Notes: generated by a model from the letters alone, not told the origin. Shown: positions 17,173 through 26,798, counted from the first letter of the stretch. The stretch is DNA of 64,000 nt from Brachybacterium muris (GCF_016907455.1 NZ_JAFBCB010000001.1:1-64000), one strand, 5' to 3'. Numbers and translations: made by a program.

Positions 17173-17632
17173 CTCGCGCCTTTCGATCAGGGACGGCGGC
17201 GCATCGCTGTGCCGCCGAACGGGGAAGGGTGCACATCGCTGTGCTGAGGCCAGTGTGATGCGTGGCCGGTGCGGGGGTCAACAGACTGAGGTAGGGGATC
17301 TGGGCGGGGACGTGACCGGTGCGTACCCGGGCGTACGCCTGATGTGCACCCTGGGCGCGCGCCCTGGAGTCACCCCCTGGACGCATCCCCTGGACGCCCC
17401 CCCGACGCCCCCCGACGCGCCCCCTGGAGGCGCCCCCTGGACTCGCCCTCGACGCTCCCTCGACGCGCTCCCGCCAACCGAGACGCGGATATTGCGGGGT
17501 ATTCGCGCGGATAAGCCCCAGAATCCGCGGCTCGGTGGTGCATCTGGGGCAGGAGGCTCGGTGGTGCATCTGGGTTCGGCGATGGCATCTGGGCTCTGTG
17601 GCGTCCGGGGCGCCGCCTTTAGGCTCGGAGGC
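17173..17632. other. Intergenic region between divergent genes, holding palindromic element C
   Basis: About 460 nt separate the adaptor gene (reverse) from the serine hydrolase gene (forward). A CCCCTGGACGC/CCCCGACGC low-complexity tract occupies about 17370-17470. Palindromic element C lies at 17477-17536, followed by GGTGCATCTGGG direct repeats at about 17536-17570. A TAGGCT box overlapping the ribosome site of the forward gene (17620-17625) may be its -10. No gene is supported here. Confidence 0.5.
17477..17536. repeat. Palindromic intergenic element, copy C
   Basis: A 60-nt element opening accgagacgcggat and closing atccgcggctcggt, an almost perfect inverted pair. The inner motif TTGCGGGGTAT mirrors ATAAGCCCC. 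It is full-length, like copies B and D, and lies between divergent genes. Confidence 0.85.
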
Positions 17633-18769
17633 ATGAGCCCCGCCGACCCCGCCACCGCTCCGGATTCCGTCACCTCCGCTGACCCCGTCACCTCCGCTGA
17701 CCCCGCGACATCTGAGGACGCCGCCACTGCTCCGCGCCCCGCCACTGCTCCGGACCCTGCTACTGCCCCGAACCCAACCCCCGTGCCCGACACGCTGCTG
17801 CTGGTGCCGCTGCGCCAGCGCATCACCGAGCGCCACCTGGGCGTACGCGCCATCCACGTGATCCGTCCGGGCCAGGCCACCGTGTCCCACCTGTTCCGGG
17901 CCGACACCCCCGAGAACCTCTACTCCATCTCCAAGACGGTCACGGCCCTCGCCATCGGCATCGCCCAGCACGAGGGCCTGCTGGACCTGGACGACCTGCT
18001 GGTGGACCACCTGCCCGCCCCCGAGGGTGGCTACGGCGAGGGAGTGGACGGCATCCGGCTGCGGCACCTGCTCACCATGACCTCGGGTTCCCCTGTCACG
18101 GCCTTCCTCGATGACGAGCGCGAGCATCCCCACCTGACCGATCACTTCCTGGGCACGGACCTCTCCGCTGCACCCGGTGACGGGTTCGTGTACTCCAACG
18201 GGTCGATCTTCATGCTGTCCCGGGTGATCACCGAGCGCACCGGGCAGTCGATGCGCGACTGGCTGATGCCGCGCCTGTTCGAGCCGCTGGGCATTCGCAA
18301 CCCACAGTGGTTCACCGACGTGGAGGGGTACACCTGGGGTGCCACCGGCCTGCACCTGACCAGTGAGCAGATGAGCCGCATCGGGGCCCTGCTGTTGGCC
18401 GAGGGCACTGCGCCCGATGACGCCGCCGGCGAGGCCGCTGCTCCTGATGGCGCTGCCGCGGAAGGTACTGCTCCCGATGGCGCCGCGGGTGAGGGCCGAC
18501 GCCTGGTGCCCGCCGCATGGATCCGCTCCCTGCACGCCGACGACGCCTGGGTGCCCACCGGCGACCCGGAACCGGAGAGCGGGAAGTACGGCCTGGGGGT
18601 GTGGAAGTGCACGGTGCCCGGCTCCTGGAGGGCCGACGGTGCCTTCGGCCAGTTCCTCGTGATCCTGCCCGAGCAGAATGCGTGCGTGGCGATCACCTCG
18701 CACCTCGAGGGCGTACCCGGTGCGGAGATCCTGCGGGCCGTGTGGGAGGAACTGCTGCCGCTGCTATGA
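17633..18769 (+). CDS. Serine hydrolase, class C beta-lactamase/PBP-like
   Basis: This is a 378-residue penicillin-binding-like serine hydrolase. The motifs are the S-x-x-K nucleophile motif SISK (Ser98, Lys101), Y-x-N as YSN (187-189), and a DGAFGQF segment near residue 335 that takes the place of the third motif. There is no signal peptide; the head (residues 2-48) is instead a run of T-S-A-D-P/A-T-A-P-type repeats. A second Ala/Gly/Asp repeat insertion lies at about 262-292. ATG 17633 is set by CGGAGG just upstream. Such enzymes are esterases or peptidases as often as beta-lactamases. Confidence 0.87.
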   Translation: MSPADPATAPDSVTSADPVTSADPATSEDAATAPRPATAPDPATAPNPTPVPDTLLLVPLRQRITERHLGVRAIHVIRPGQATVSHLFRADTPENLYSISKTVTALAIGIAQHEGLLDLDDLLVDHLPAPEGGYGEGVDGIRLRHLLTMTSGSPVTAFLDDEREHPHLTDHFLGTDLSAAPGDGFVYSNGSIFMLSRVITERTGQSMRDWLMPRLFEPLGIRNPQWFTDVEGYTWGATGLHLTSEQMSRIGALLLAEGTAPDDAAGEAAAPDGAAAEGTAPDGAAGEGRRLVPAAWIRSLHADDAWVPTGDPEPESGKYGLGVWKCTVPGSWRADGAFGQFLVILPEQNACVAITSHLEGVPGAEILRAVWEELLPLL

Positions 18770-18951
18770 GGTTCTCGACCCCCCGGTAGGCCTGTCCTGT
18801 GCTCATCCTTGGCCAATGTGGCCTATTTCGCCTAACCTTCCAGGAAGTGGACCGATAAACCTCCGTGGAATCCGGCGTGTGCGCCCCCGGGGGCCGGCCC
18901 ATCGGAGCGGGCGAAGCTGCCCGCCCCCGGCCTTGACGGAGGAGCCTTCCC

Positions 18952-20598
18952 ATGAACGATCTCGCCGACCCCCGACGTTTCACCCCCTCCCGCCGTGCGC
19001 TGCTGGGCGCCCTCGGCATCGGCGCCGCGTTCCCGGCGCTCGCAGCCTGTGGCGGCGGTGACCCGAAGGAGGAGGCGGCCGAGGACGTCGCCGCCAACGC
19101 CGAGGTGGAACTGCCCACCTACACCGAGCAGACCGCCGTCGAGCCCGACATCCCCGGCGTGAACGGCTCCACCCCCGGGTACACCACCTACCCGCAGGAC
19201 CTCCCGCAGACGGTCGATGCGCCCCCCGGCTCCGGCAGCACCTTCACCCTGATGGTGCCCACCTGGAGCGCGGTGAAGTCGAACCTCAGCAACGCGTACA
19301 CCCAGGCCCTGGACGAGGCCCTGGGCGCGACGCTCGAGTACCAGATGACCACCGGCAACGACTACCGCGACAAGCAGGCCGCGGTGTTCGCCTCTCCGGA
19401 CGACGTGGCCGACTGGGTCTCGGTGTTCGGCTGGAACCCCCCGGCCCGGTTCGACCAGGCCGTGGAGTCCGTGTTCCAGGACCTCACCCCCTTCATCGGC
19501 GGGGACAAGATCTCCAAGTGGAAGAACCTCGCCAACCTCCCCACCGCCGCCTGGCAGTTCGGCGTGTTCAAGGGCAAGCTGTACGGCATCCCGGTGCCCG
19601 GCGAGATCGTCACCGATGCGATCTTCTACCGCGGTGACATCTTCGAGGAGCTGGGCCTGGAGGCTCCCACCAACGCCGATGAGTTCCTGGCGGTGTGCGA
19701 GGAGATCACCGATCCGGGCGCGAACCGCTGGGCCACCAACGACATGAACACCGGCGCCCCGAACCTGATGTTCGGTGCCCCGCCGGACTGGCGCATCGAC
19801 GACGGCAAGCTCGTGTACCGCTGGGAGACCCAGGAGTACCGCGACGCCCTGGAGTTCCAGATCCAGCTGTTCGAGAAGGGCCTGGTGCACCCCGACGTCG
19901 CCGCCGACACCGGGGACGCCAAGCAGCGCTTCGAGTCCGGCCAGGTCGCCATCCACTACGACGGTGTGGGTGCCTGGGGCGAGTCCACCAAGCGCGTCCA
20001 GGCCTCCAACCCGGACTACCGCCAGGTGCCGATGAGCGGCCTGTCCGCCAGCGGCGGCGACCCGATCCGCTACAAAGGCAGCGCCGCGAACTTCTTCAGC
20101 TTCCTGAAGAAGTCCGACGACACCGCCCGCATCGAGGAGCTGCTGGGGATCGCCAACTACCTGGCCGCCCCCTTCGGCACCAAGGAATGGGAGCTGGTGA
20201 ACTTCGGCGTGGAGGGCACCCACTTCGAGCGCGGCGAGGGCGGTGTTCCCGAGGCAACCGAGGCACTGGCCAACGAGCACCCCGGCGTGCTGTCCACCCT
20301 GGTCACCGGCCCGGTCGCGAAGTACGACTTCACCGACCCGGACCACGTGAAGGAGTACTGCGAGTGGATGGCCGGGGAGACCCAGTACATGGTCGAGGGC
20401 CCCTTCTACGGCCAGCAGGTGCCCAAGCCCGCCGAGTACGCCTCCCTGGACCAGCCCATGTACGACCTGGAGAAGGACATCGTTCGTGGCCGCAAGACCA
20501 TGGACGACTTCGACGCCGCGGTGGAGACCTGGCGCAGCAACGGCGGTGACCGGATGCGCGAGTACTACCAGGGCATCTACGACGAGCTGGAGAAGTGA
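18952..20598 (+). CDS. Extracellular solute-binding lipoprotein of a carbohydrate ABC importer
   Basis: A 548-residue binding protein of the LplA/YtcQ type. A twin-arginine (Arg14-Arg15), hydrophobic stretch and lipobox L-A-A-C (Cys33) mark it as a Tat-exported lipoprotein. The mature part is a large bilobed binding protein rich in aromatic residues, the size expected for oligosaccharide receptors. GGAGGAG lies upstream of the ATG. The stop overlaps the permease start by 4 nt (GTGA). It heads an importer operon whose second gene is cut by an insertion sequence, so the importer is probably inactive. Confidence 0.9.
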   Translation: MNDLADPRRFTPSRRALLGALGIGAAFPALAACGGGDPKEEAAEDVAANAEVELPTYTEQTAVEPDIPGVNGSTPGYTTYPQDLPQTVDAPPGSGSTFTLMVPTWSAVKSNLSNAYTQALDEALGATLEYQMTTGNDYRDKQAAVFASPDDVADWVSVFGWNPPARFDQAVESVFQDLTPFIGGDKISKWKNLANLPTAAWQFGVFKGKLYGIPVPGEIVTDAIFYRGDIFEELGLEAPTNADEFLAVCEEITDPGANRWATNDMNTGAPNLMFGAPPDWRIDDGKLVYRWETQEYRDALEFQIQLFEKGLVHPDVAADTGDAKQRFESGQVAIHYDGVGAWGESTKRVQASNPDYRQVPMSGLSASGGDPIRYKGSAANFFSFLKKSDDTARIEELLGIANYLAAPFGTKEWELVNFGVEGTHFERGEGGVPEATEALANEHPGVLSTLVTGPVAKYDFTDPDHVKEYCEWMAGETQYMVEGPFYGQQVPKPAEYASLDQPMYDLEKDIVRGRKTMDDFDAAVETWRSNGGDRMREYYQGIYDELEK

Positions 20599-21366
20599 GC
20601 AGCGCATCGACCACGCCGGCGGGTGACGTGACACCGTCGGGGGCAGGACCGGGATCAGCGCGGGATCCGGGGGCCGACGTCGGCCGGCGATCGAAGCGGG
20701 GCTCCAAGGGATCCGGCAGCGGCCTCGAACGGCGCAAGATCCCGCTGTCCAAGCGCCTGCGCCGCGACTGGCCGCTGCTGGTGATGGTGCTGCCCGCCGT
20801 CGCGCTGATGATCGTGTTCATGTACGTGCCGATGTTCGGCAACATCATCGCCTGGCAGCACTACTCGCCGTACGTGTCGCTGTTCGAGAACCCCTGGGCG
20901 GGCTGGGAGAACTTCCAGCGGGTGTTCCGCACCCCGGCCTTCTGGGACGCGGTGGTCAACACCCTGATGATCACCGGCTTCCAGCTGGTGTTCTTCTTCC
21001 CGGTGCCGATCGCGCTGGCGCTTCTGCTGAACTCGGTGCTCACCCCGTGGATCCGCACCACCATCCAGTCGATCGTGTACCTGCCGCACTTCTTCTCGTG
21101 GGTGCTGGTGGTGACGATCTTCCAGCAGATCCTGGGCGGTGCGGGCCTGATCAACCGGATCCTGCGCGCCAACGGCATGGAACCGATCGAGATCATGACC
21201 AACCCGGACACGTTCCTGCTGCTGGTCACCTCCCAGGCCGTGTGGAAGGACGCCGGCTGGGGCATGATCATCTTCCTCGCGGCTCTGAGCACCATCGATC
21301 CCTCGCAGTACGAGGCGGCCGCGGTGGACGGCGCCGGCAAGTGGCGGCGCATGTGGTCGATCACCC
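20595..21366 (+). pseudogene. LplB-like permease, 5' part, disrupted by IS21-type insertion
   Basis: The first 257 codons of a carbohydrate ABC importer permease (GTG start at 20595). A Pro/Gly/Ser-rich head is followed by about five membrane helices and the EAA loop (YEAAAVDGAGKWRR). The frame is then broken in codon 258 by the element at 21367-23947. Joining position 21366 to 23955 restores a continuous 352-codon gene reading SITLPAIRP across the join. The insertion therefore falls exactly in the coding segment for the EAA loop, which contacts the ATPase. Confidence 0.93.
21360..21366. repeat. Target-site duplication, left (atcaccc)
   Basis: The 7 bases atcaccc precede the element and recur at 23948-23954 right after it. 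This is the target duplication expected for an IS21-family insertion. Confidence 0.9.
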
Positions 21367-21479
21367 TGAATATTCGCCTCGCTGGGGTCCGCTGATCGAG
21401 GGTTCGGGTGCCACGTCGCTGCCGTAGCGGTGGCGTCGTTCGGGACCACCAGTGGTGTCGTTGGGGCCGCTCTGTCTAC

Positions 21480-21520
21480 GCTCCTTCCGCCGTGTGTATA
21501 GGGCACGCGGCGGAAGGAGC
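21480..21520. promoter_or_regulatory. Hairpin covering the istA ribosome-binding site, copy 1
   Basis: A perfect 13-bp inverted repeat, gctccttccgccg (21480-21492) and cggcggaaggagc (21508-21520), encloses a 15-nt loop. The right arm contains the GGAAGGAG ribosome site of istA (ATG at 21529). The loop contains TGTATA (21495-21500), a plausible -10 box. A transcript starting inside the element would lack the left arm and leave the site open; a transcript entering from outside would fold it shut. Similar gating is known in other insertion sequences (IS10, IS50). Confidence 0.7.
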
Positions 21521-21528
21521 AATCTGGA

Positions 21529-23091
21529 ATGGTACGGAAGATCAGGGCGAAGCTGGTGCTCCAGCTGCGCGCAGAAGGTCTGTCGGGGCGAGCGATTTCG
21601 TCCTCGCAGGGCATGTCCCGCAAGTCCGTGAGGGCGGTGTTCGAGGCCGCTGACGCTGCAGGGATCGGGTGGGGCGATATCGCGGACGTCGCCGATGAGC
21701 AGGTGTATGCCCGGTTGTTCCCGGGCCGGGGCGAGCACGAGAGCGTGTTCGCACAGCCGGACTGGGAACAGGTCCATCGAGAGATGGCCAGGGTCGGCGT
21801 GACGCTGAAGCTGTTGCACGGCGAGTACTTCGACGCGACCACGGCGGCTGGGGATCCGGCGATGGGGTATGACCGGTTTTGCCGCACCTACCAGCACCAC
21901 GTCATGGTCACCGGTGCCGCTTCGAGAGTCGGTCACAAGGCCGGCCAGAGCGTGGAGGTCGACTGGTCCGGCCCCACGATGGAGCTGGCCGATCCGGTCA
22001 CCGGCGAGGTCTCGAAGGTGTTCTTGTTCGTTGCCTGCCTGCCTTTTTCTCGTTACGCGTTCTGCTTCCCGGCGCTGGATATGCGCCAGGAGTCCTGGCT
22101 GCGAGCGCACGTAGCGATGTTCGAGGCGCTGGGCGGGACGGTCCCGAGGATCGTTCCGGACAACCTCAAGACCGGTGTGGTGAAGCACCCCCGCGAGGGC
22201 GAGATCGTCCTGAACGATGCGTATCGCGAGATGGCAGCGCATTACTCGGCGGCGGTGCTCCCGGGGAGGGTGCGGAAACCGAAAGACAAGGCGAGCGTGG
22301 AGAACACCGTCGCGCACGTCGCGACCTGGGTCATCGCCGGGCTGCGGGATCAGCGATTCACGTCCCTGCCCGAACTTGCAGCCGCCATCGGGCAGCGGAT
22401 GGAGGCCTATAACGCGGAGCCGTTCCAGAAGCGGCCCGGATCCCGCGCCAGCGTGTTCGACGCGGAGGAGCGGCCGCTGCTGACGCCGCTGCCGGCGGTG
22501 CCCTACGAGATCTCGACATGGCACTACGGACGACGAGTGGGCAGGAACGGGCACGTCACGTTCGCGCGGAACTTCTACTCCGCGCCGTTCGCGCACATCG
22601 GCGCGAAGGTCGATCTGCGCATCACGGCCCGGACGCTGGAGATCTATCAGGGCAGCCAGCGACTGACCAGTCACCTGCTGCTCCCGGAGACCGCGAGCAA
22701 TGAGTACCGCACCAACGACGCGGACCTACCTGCGGGCGAGCGTTTCCAGGCCTGGGACGCGCAGAGGGTGCGGGCGTGGGCAGATCGGGTCGGGCCGGCC
22801 ACGGTGATCGTGATCCAGCGGATCTTCGAGTCCGTGCCGATCGTGGAACAGGGCCTGGATCCCGCGTTGGCGGTGCTACGGCTCTCTCGCCGCTTCTCCG
22901 TAGATCGGGTCGAGGCGGCCTGCGCACTCGCGCTGACGGGACGGGTCCGTTCACCGCGCTATGCGCATCTGCACCCGATCTTGGCCACCGGGCAGGACAA
23001 GGTCGCCGCCCTGCGTCCACCCCGCGAGGAACCCGCGGAAGACGGCGGATACGTCCGTGGCGCCGACTACTACGCCGGAGGTGTCCGGTGA
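21529..23091 (+). CDS. istA: IS21-type transposase IstA
   Basis: A 520-residue DDE transposase. It has an N-terminal helix-turn-helix (about 15-40). The catalytic triad candidates are Asp145 (VEVDWSG), Asp211 (IVPDNLK) and Glu258 (KASVENT). A C-terminal beta-barrel-like region and the repeat-rich tail complete the usual IstA layout. The ribosome site lies in the hairpin just upstream. The stop overlaps istB by 4 nt (GTGA), so helper synthesis is coupled to transposase synthesis. The gene is intact. Confidence 0.96.
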   Translation: MVRKIRAKLVLQLRAEGLSGRAISSSQGMSRKSVRAVFEAADAAGIGWGDIADVADEQVYARLFPGRGEHESVFAQPDWEQVHREMARVGVTLKLLHGEYFDATTAAGDPAMGYDRFCRTYQHHVMVTGAASRVGHKAGQSVEVDWSGPTMELADPVTGEVSKVFLFVACLPFSRYAFCFPALDMRQESWLRAHVAMFEALGGTVPRIVPDNLKTGVVKHPREGEIVLNDAYREMAAHYSAAVLPGRVRKPKDKASVENTVAHVATWVIAGLRDQRFTSLPELAAAIGQRMEAYNAEPFQKRPGSRASVFDAEERPLLTPLPAVPYEISTWHYGRRVGRNGHVTFARNFYSAPFAHIGAKVDLRITARTLEIYQGSQRLTSHLLLPETASNEYRTNDADLPAGERFQAWDAQRVRAWADRVGPATVIVIQRIFESVPIVEQGLDPALAVLRLSRRFSVDRVEAACALALTGRVRSPRYAHLHPILATGQDKVAALRPPREEPAEDGGYVRGADYYAGGVR

Positions 23092-23834
23092 GCGTGATCG
23101 ATAACGACACGAAGCGGAAGCTGCGCGAGATGGGCGCGACCGCGCTGCTGGACGCGATCGATGCCCAGGATGAGGCTCACGTGCTGGGGATGTCGTTCCA
23201 GGAACGGCTCCAGCTGATCGTGGACGAGGCGCATTCCATCTTCAATCATGGAAAGGTCGAGGGTCTGATCCGCCGGGCGGGGCTGCGTTATCCCGGAGCG
23301 GACCTGCGGCGGCTGGATCTGGTCGAGGAACGGGGACTGAACCGGAACGTGATCGCGCAACTGGCAACCTGCTCCTTCATCCAGCGGCAACAGAACGTGG
23401 TCTTCCAGGGCTTCACCGGCTCAGGGAAGTCCTACCTCGGCTGCGCGCTGGCGAAGCAGGCCTGCCAGCACCGGCTCCGAGCCCACTACATCCGAATGCC
23501 CGACCTCGAAGAGGCCTGGGCCCTGGCAAAGGACAAGCCGCAGGGCCAGACGAAGTTCCTGCGGAAGTACTCCACGTTCTCGCTGCTGGTGATCGACGAG
23601 TGGCTGCTGGACCATCCTGACGAGGGAATGCGTTCGATGCTGCTGGAACTGCTCGAGCGCCGCTATGACACCGGCTCGACCGTGTTCTGCACCCAGTACC
23701 CGAAGAAGGACTGGCACGCCCGGCTCGGTGGAGCAGTCCACGCCGATGCGATCATGGACCGCATCGTGCACAACACAATCTGGATCGACACCGGCGACAG
23801 GAACATGCGAGAACACACCGCACTGCCCCAGTGA
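23088..23834 (+). CDS. istB: IS21-type ATPase helper IstB
   Basis: A 248-residue AAA+-type (DnaC-like) helper ATPase with Walker A GFTGSGKS (108-115) and Walker B LLVIDEW. IstB proteins oligomerise on target DNA and activate IstA. The GTG start at 23088 overlaps the istA stop by 4 nt. It is intact and followed by about 113 nt up to the right end of the element. Confidence 0.96.
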   Translation: MSVIDNDTKRKLREMGATALLDAIDAQDEAHVLGMSFQERLQLIVDEAHSIFNHGKVEGLIRRAGLRYPGADLRRLDLVEERGLNRNVIAQLATCSFIQRQQNVVFQGFTGSGKSYLGCALAKQACQHRLRAHYIRMPDLEEAWALAKDKPQGQTKFLRKYSTFSLLVIDEWLLDHPDEGMRSMLLELLERRYDTGSTVFCTQYPKKDWHARLGGAVHADAIMDRIVHNTIWIDTGDRNMREHTALPQ

Positions 23835-23947
23835 CCCGATGCCGGCGGGAGCCAGTGGTCCCCACCGCGGCGGCTACTGGCCCCCGTCGGCACGATCGGC
23901 GGTCCCCAAGAGCAAGATTCGGTGGCTCCCACGACTACGAATACTCA

Positions 23948-24241
23948 ATCACCCTGCCCGCGATCCGGCCCACCATCATCCTGCTGCTGATCCTGCGCCT
24001 GGGCGATGCCCTCACCGTCGGCTTCGAGCAGCTGATCCTGCAGCGCGGAGCCGTAGGCCCGGGCGCTGCCGAAGTGCTGGACACGTACGTGTACTACCAG
24101 GGCGTGATCGGCGGTGACTGGTCGTACGCGGCCGCCGCCGGCCTGGTCAAGGGCATCGTCTCGCTGCTGCTGGTGCTGGGTGCGAACAAGCTCGCCCACG
24201 CCTTCGGTGAAGCCGGTGTCTATCGGAGGGAGAAGCGATGA
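23948..24241 (+). pseudogene. LplB-like permease, 3' part, after the insertion
   Basis: This is the C-terminal remainder of the permease. After the duplicated atcaccc the frame reads on from tgccc (23955) and contains the last membrane helices (IILLLILRLGDALTVGFEQ and the AAGLVKGIVSLLLVLGA segment). It closes with a basic R-R-E-K-R tail. The stop overlaps the next permease start by 4 nt (ATGA). It has no start codon of its own and is not expected to be translated unless the insertion supplies a read-through product. Confidence 0.9.
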
Positions 24242-25320
24242 CCGCCACCTCACCCGGCTCCGGCTTCGCCGACCAGTCCCCGCCCGTGGCGCAGGGCGCC
24301 GGTGGGGAGCAGGCGGCCGACGGGTCCCGTCGTACCCCCGGAACCGGCGGCTGGCTGGGCCGACGCGACGGACCACTGTCCACGGGGCCCGGCGGCCCCG
24401 GTTCGCCGAAGAAGCGCGCGAAGGCCCAGCGTCCCGCCTGGGACGAGGAGCCCACGGTCCTGGAATCCGCCGGCAAGACGGCGGTGCTGGGGCTGATCAT
24501 CCTGGCGGTGCTGCTGCCGCTGTACACGGTGGTGCTCACCTCGCTGTCCACCGATGCCACGATCAACGAGGCCGGCGGCATGGTGCTGATTCCCGGCGAG
24601 CTCACCCTGAGCGCCTACAGCGCGATCCTCAGCGGAGGCGTGGTCACCAAGTCGATCCTGGTCAGTGTGGGTGTCACGGCGGTGGGCACGCTGCTGAGCA
24701 CCGTGGTGTCGGTGATGGCGGCCTATGGGCTCAGCCGCACCGACTCGCTGCTGCACCGGCCGATCCTGTTCCTGTTCATCATCACGATGTTCTTCTCGGC
24801 CGGCATGATCCCCACCTACCTGGTGGTCTCGGGCCTGGGCCTGATCGACTCGTACCTGGCGCTGATCCTGCCGGGCGCTGTCTCGGCGTTCAACATCCTG
24901 ATCCTGCGTGCCTTCTTCATGGGCATCGACAACGGGATCCTGGAGGCGGCCCGCATCGATGGCGCCGGGGAGTTCCGCATCCTCACCACCATCGTGCTGC
25001 CGATGTCCACCGCGGTGATCGCGGTGGTGGCCCTGTTCTACGGGGTGGGCTATTGGAACGCGTTCTTCAACGCCATGCTGTACCTGCAGGACAGCGGCAA
25101 GTGGCCGTTGCAGATGGTGCTGCGCTCCTACGTGCTGGAAGGGGTGGAGCTGCCCGGTTCGGAGCTCACCCCGGCCGGTGTGGGCAGTGCACAGCAGCCC
25201 TCGAGCCTCGCGGTGAAGATGGCGATCGTGGTGTTCGCGCTGGTGCCGATCCTGATGGTGTACCCCTTCGTGCAGAAGCACTTCACCAAGGGCGTCATCT
25301 TCGGGGCGATCAAGGGCTGA
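24238..25320 (+). CDS. LplC-like carbohydrate ABC transporter permease
   Basis: A 360-residue permease with a disordered Gly/Pro-rich head (about 1-75) and about six membrane helices. The EAA-loop signature is EAARIDGAGEFRI. This is the second permease of the importer that begins at 18952. Its translation is normally coupled to the upstream permease, so the insertion upstream may reduce its expression even though the frame is intact. No ATPase gene is adjacent; such importers commonly share a genome-wide MsmX/MsiK-type ATPase. Confidence 0.92.
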   Translation: MTATSPGSGFADQSPPVAQGAGGEQAADGSRRTPGTGGWLGRRDGPLSTGPGGPGSPKKRAKAQRPAWDEEPTVLESAGKTAVLGLIILAVLLPLYTVVLTSLSTDATINEAGGMVLIPGELTLSAYSAILSGGVVTKSILVSVGVTAVGTLLSTVVSVMAAYGLSRTDSLLHRPILFLFIITMFFSAGMIPTYLVVSGLGLIDSYLALILPGAVSAFNILILRAFFMGIDNGILEAARIDGAGEFRILTTIVLPMSTAVIAVVALFYGVGYWNAFFNAMLYLQDSGKWPLQMVLRSYVLEGVELPGSELTPAGVGSAQQPSSLAVKMAIVVFALVPILMVYPFVQKHFTKGVIFGAIKG

Positions 25321-25346
25321 TCACCGCCGAGGGATACCGTTAACCC

Positions 25347-26699
25347 ATGGACTGGACCGCCCTCGCCAACTTCGCGCTCGTCGTGCTCTTCGTGCTGATC
25401 GGCGGCGTGTTCGCCGGAACCGAGATGGCGATCGTGAACCTGCGCGAGTCGCAGGTCAAGCAGCTGGAGGAGAGCGGGGCGCGCGGGGAGAGCACCGCCC
25501 GCCTGGTGCGCGACCCCAACCTGTTCCTCTCTGCCGTGCAGATCGGCGTGACCGTGGCCGGGTTCTTCTCCTCCGCCTACGGCGCCTCCACGATCGCCCC
25601 GTCCCTGGTGCCGTACCTGGTCGATGCCGGGCTCAGCGAGGCCACCGCCGGCACCGTGGCCCTGATCGGGATGACCCTGGTGGTGGCGTTCCTGTCCCTG
25701 GTGCTCGGCGAGCTGGTTCCCAAGCGCCTGGCTATGCAGAACGCCCTGGCGATGACCAGGATCGTGGGGCCTCCGCTGAGCGTGTTCGGGAAGCTGATGC
25801 GCCCGGTGATCTGGCTGCTCTCGGCCTCCACGAACCTGGTGGTGCGGATCCTGGGCGGCGACCCCGATGCCGACCGCGAGGCCGTCTCCGCCGAGGAGAT
25901 CCGCTCCATGGTGCGCAGCTCGGACGCCCTGGACCAGGCGGAGTCCCGCGTGCTGGCCGACGTGTTCGACGCCTCCGAGCGCACCGTGGTGGAGGTGATG
26001 CGCCCCCGCCCCCAGGTGCACTTCCTGGACGGCGACGACACGGTGGCGCAGGTGCGCAGCGAGATCCGCTCCACCGGCTACTCCCGCTACCCCGTTACCG
26101 GGGAGGACGTGGACGACGTGCTGGGCTTCGCCCACGTGCGCGACATGCTGCTGGTGGACGACCCCGCCACCACCAGGCTGCGTGACCTGGCCCGCCCCAT
26201 CGAGCACATCCCCGGCACCGTCGAGGTGCTGCGGGCCCTGAACCGGATGCGCGCCCAGGCCGACCAGATCGCCGTGGTGGTGGACGAGTACGGCGGCACC
26301 GACGGCATCGTCACCCTCGAGGACCTGCTGGAGGAACTGGTGGGGGAGATCTACGACGAGTTCGACGCCGACGCCTGGAGCCCCGGCAACCCCGACCGCC
26401 TCGCCGTGCCCGGCGGTGACATCGACGGCGGCCTGATCCTGCAGGAGTTCGAGGCGCAGACCGGCATCTCCCTGCCCGACACCGGCGGCTACGAGACCGT
26501 GGGCGGGTACGTGATGGCGCAGCTGGGCCGCATCGCCGAGGTGGGCGACGAGGTGCCGGTGGACGGCGGCCGCATCGAGGTCACCGCCATGGACGACCGC
26601 CGCGTGCAGACCGTGCACCTGCTCCGTGACGACGCCGAGGGCGGAGGGGCCGACGGGCCTGTGGCTACAGCTGGCGCCGGACGACCGGCAAAGGGGTAG
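25347..26699 (+). CDS. CNNM/CorC-family (hemolysin-like) membrane protein
   Basis: A 450-residue protein with a CNNM (DUF21) transmembrane domain (about 1-190, four helices including SLVLGELVPKRLAM). A tandem CBS pair follows (about 205-335), marked by D-E-Y-G-G-T-D-G-I-V-T. A C-terminal CorC_HlyC domain covers about 345-430. The architecture is that of Mg/Co transport regulators (CorC, CNNM). The name hemolysin is historical. It starts 26 nt after the importer operon ends. A low-complexity tail closes the protein. Confidence 0.9.
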   Translation: MDWTALANFALVVLFVLIGGVFAGTEMAIVNLRESQVKQLEESGARGESTARLVRDPNLFLSAVQIGVTVAGFFSSAYGASTIAPSLVPYLVDAGLSEATAGTVALIGMTLVVAFLSLVLGELVPKRLAMQNALAMTRIVGPPLSVFGKLMRPVIWLLSASTNLVVRILGGDPDADREAVSAEEIRSMVRSSDALDQAESRVLADVFDASERTVVEVMRPRPQVHFLDGDDTVAQVRSEIRSTGYSRYPVTGEDVDDVLGFAHVRDMLLVDDPATTRLRDLARPIEHIPGTVEVLRALNRMRAQADQIAVVVDEYGGTDGIVTLEDLLEELVGEIYDEFDADAWSPGNPDRLAVPGGDIDGGLILQEFEAQTGISLPDTGGYETVGGYVMAQLGRIAEVGDEVPVDGGRIEVTAMDDRRVQTVHLLRDDAEGGGADGPVATAGAGRPAKG

Positions 26700-26798
26700 C
26701 GACCCGGGGACCCCTGCCCGGAACCACCCGGTCGGCGGCCGTGGAGGTGGCGGCGTTAGGCTCGAGGCAAACCTGTCGACATCACAAGGAGTCCTTCC

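Larger units (their letters stand above)
21367..23947 (+). mobile_element. IS21-family insertion sequence, complete copy 1
   Basis: A 2,581-bp element whose ends are tgaatattcg on the left and, inverted, tgagtattcg on the right; internal sequence near both ends is also partly repeated. It carries istA and istB overlapping by 4 nt. It has intact 7-bp direct repeats and lies within the importer permease gene. By eye it looks identical to the copy at 47818-50398 (same length, inverted orientation) and to the two partial copies beside that one. Confidence 0.95.
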
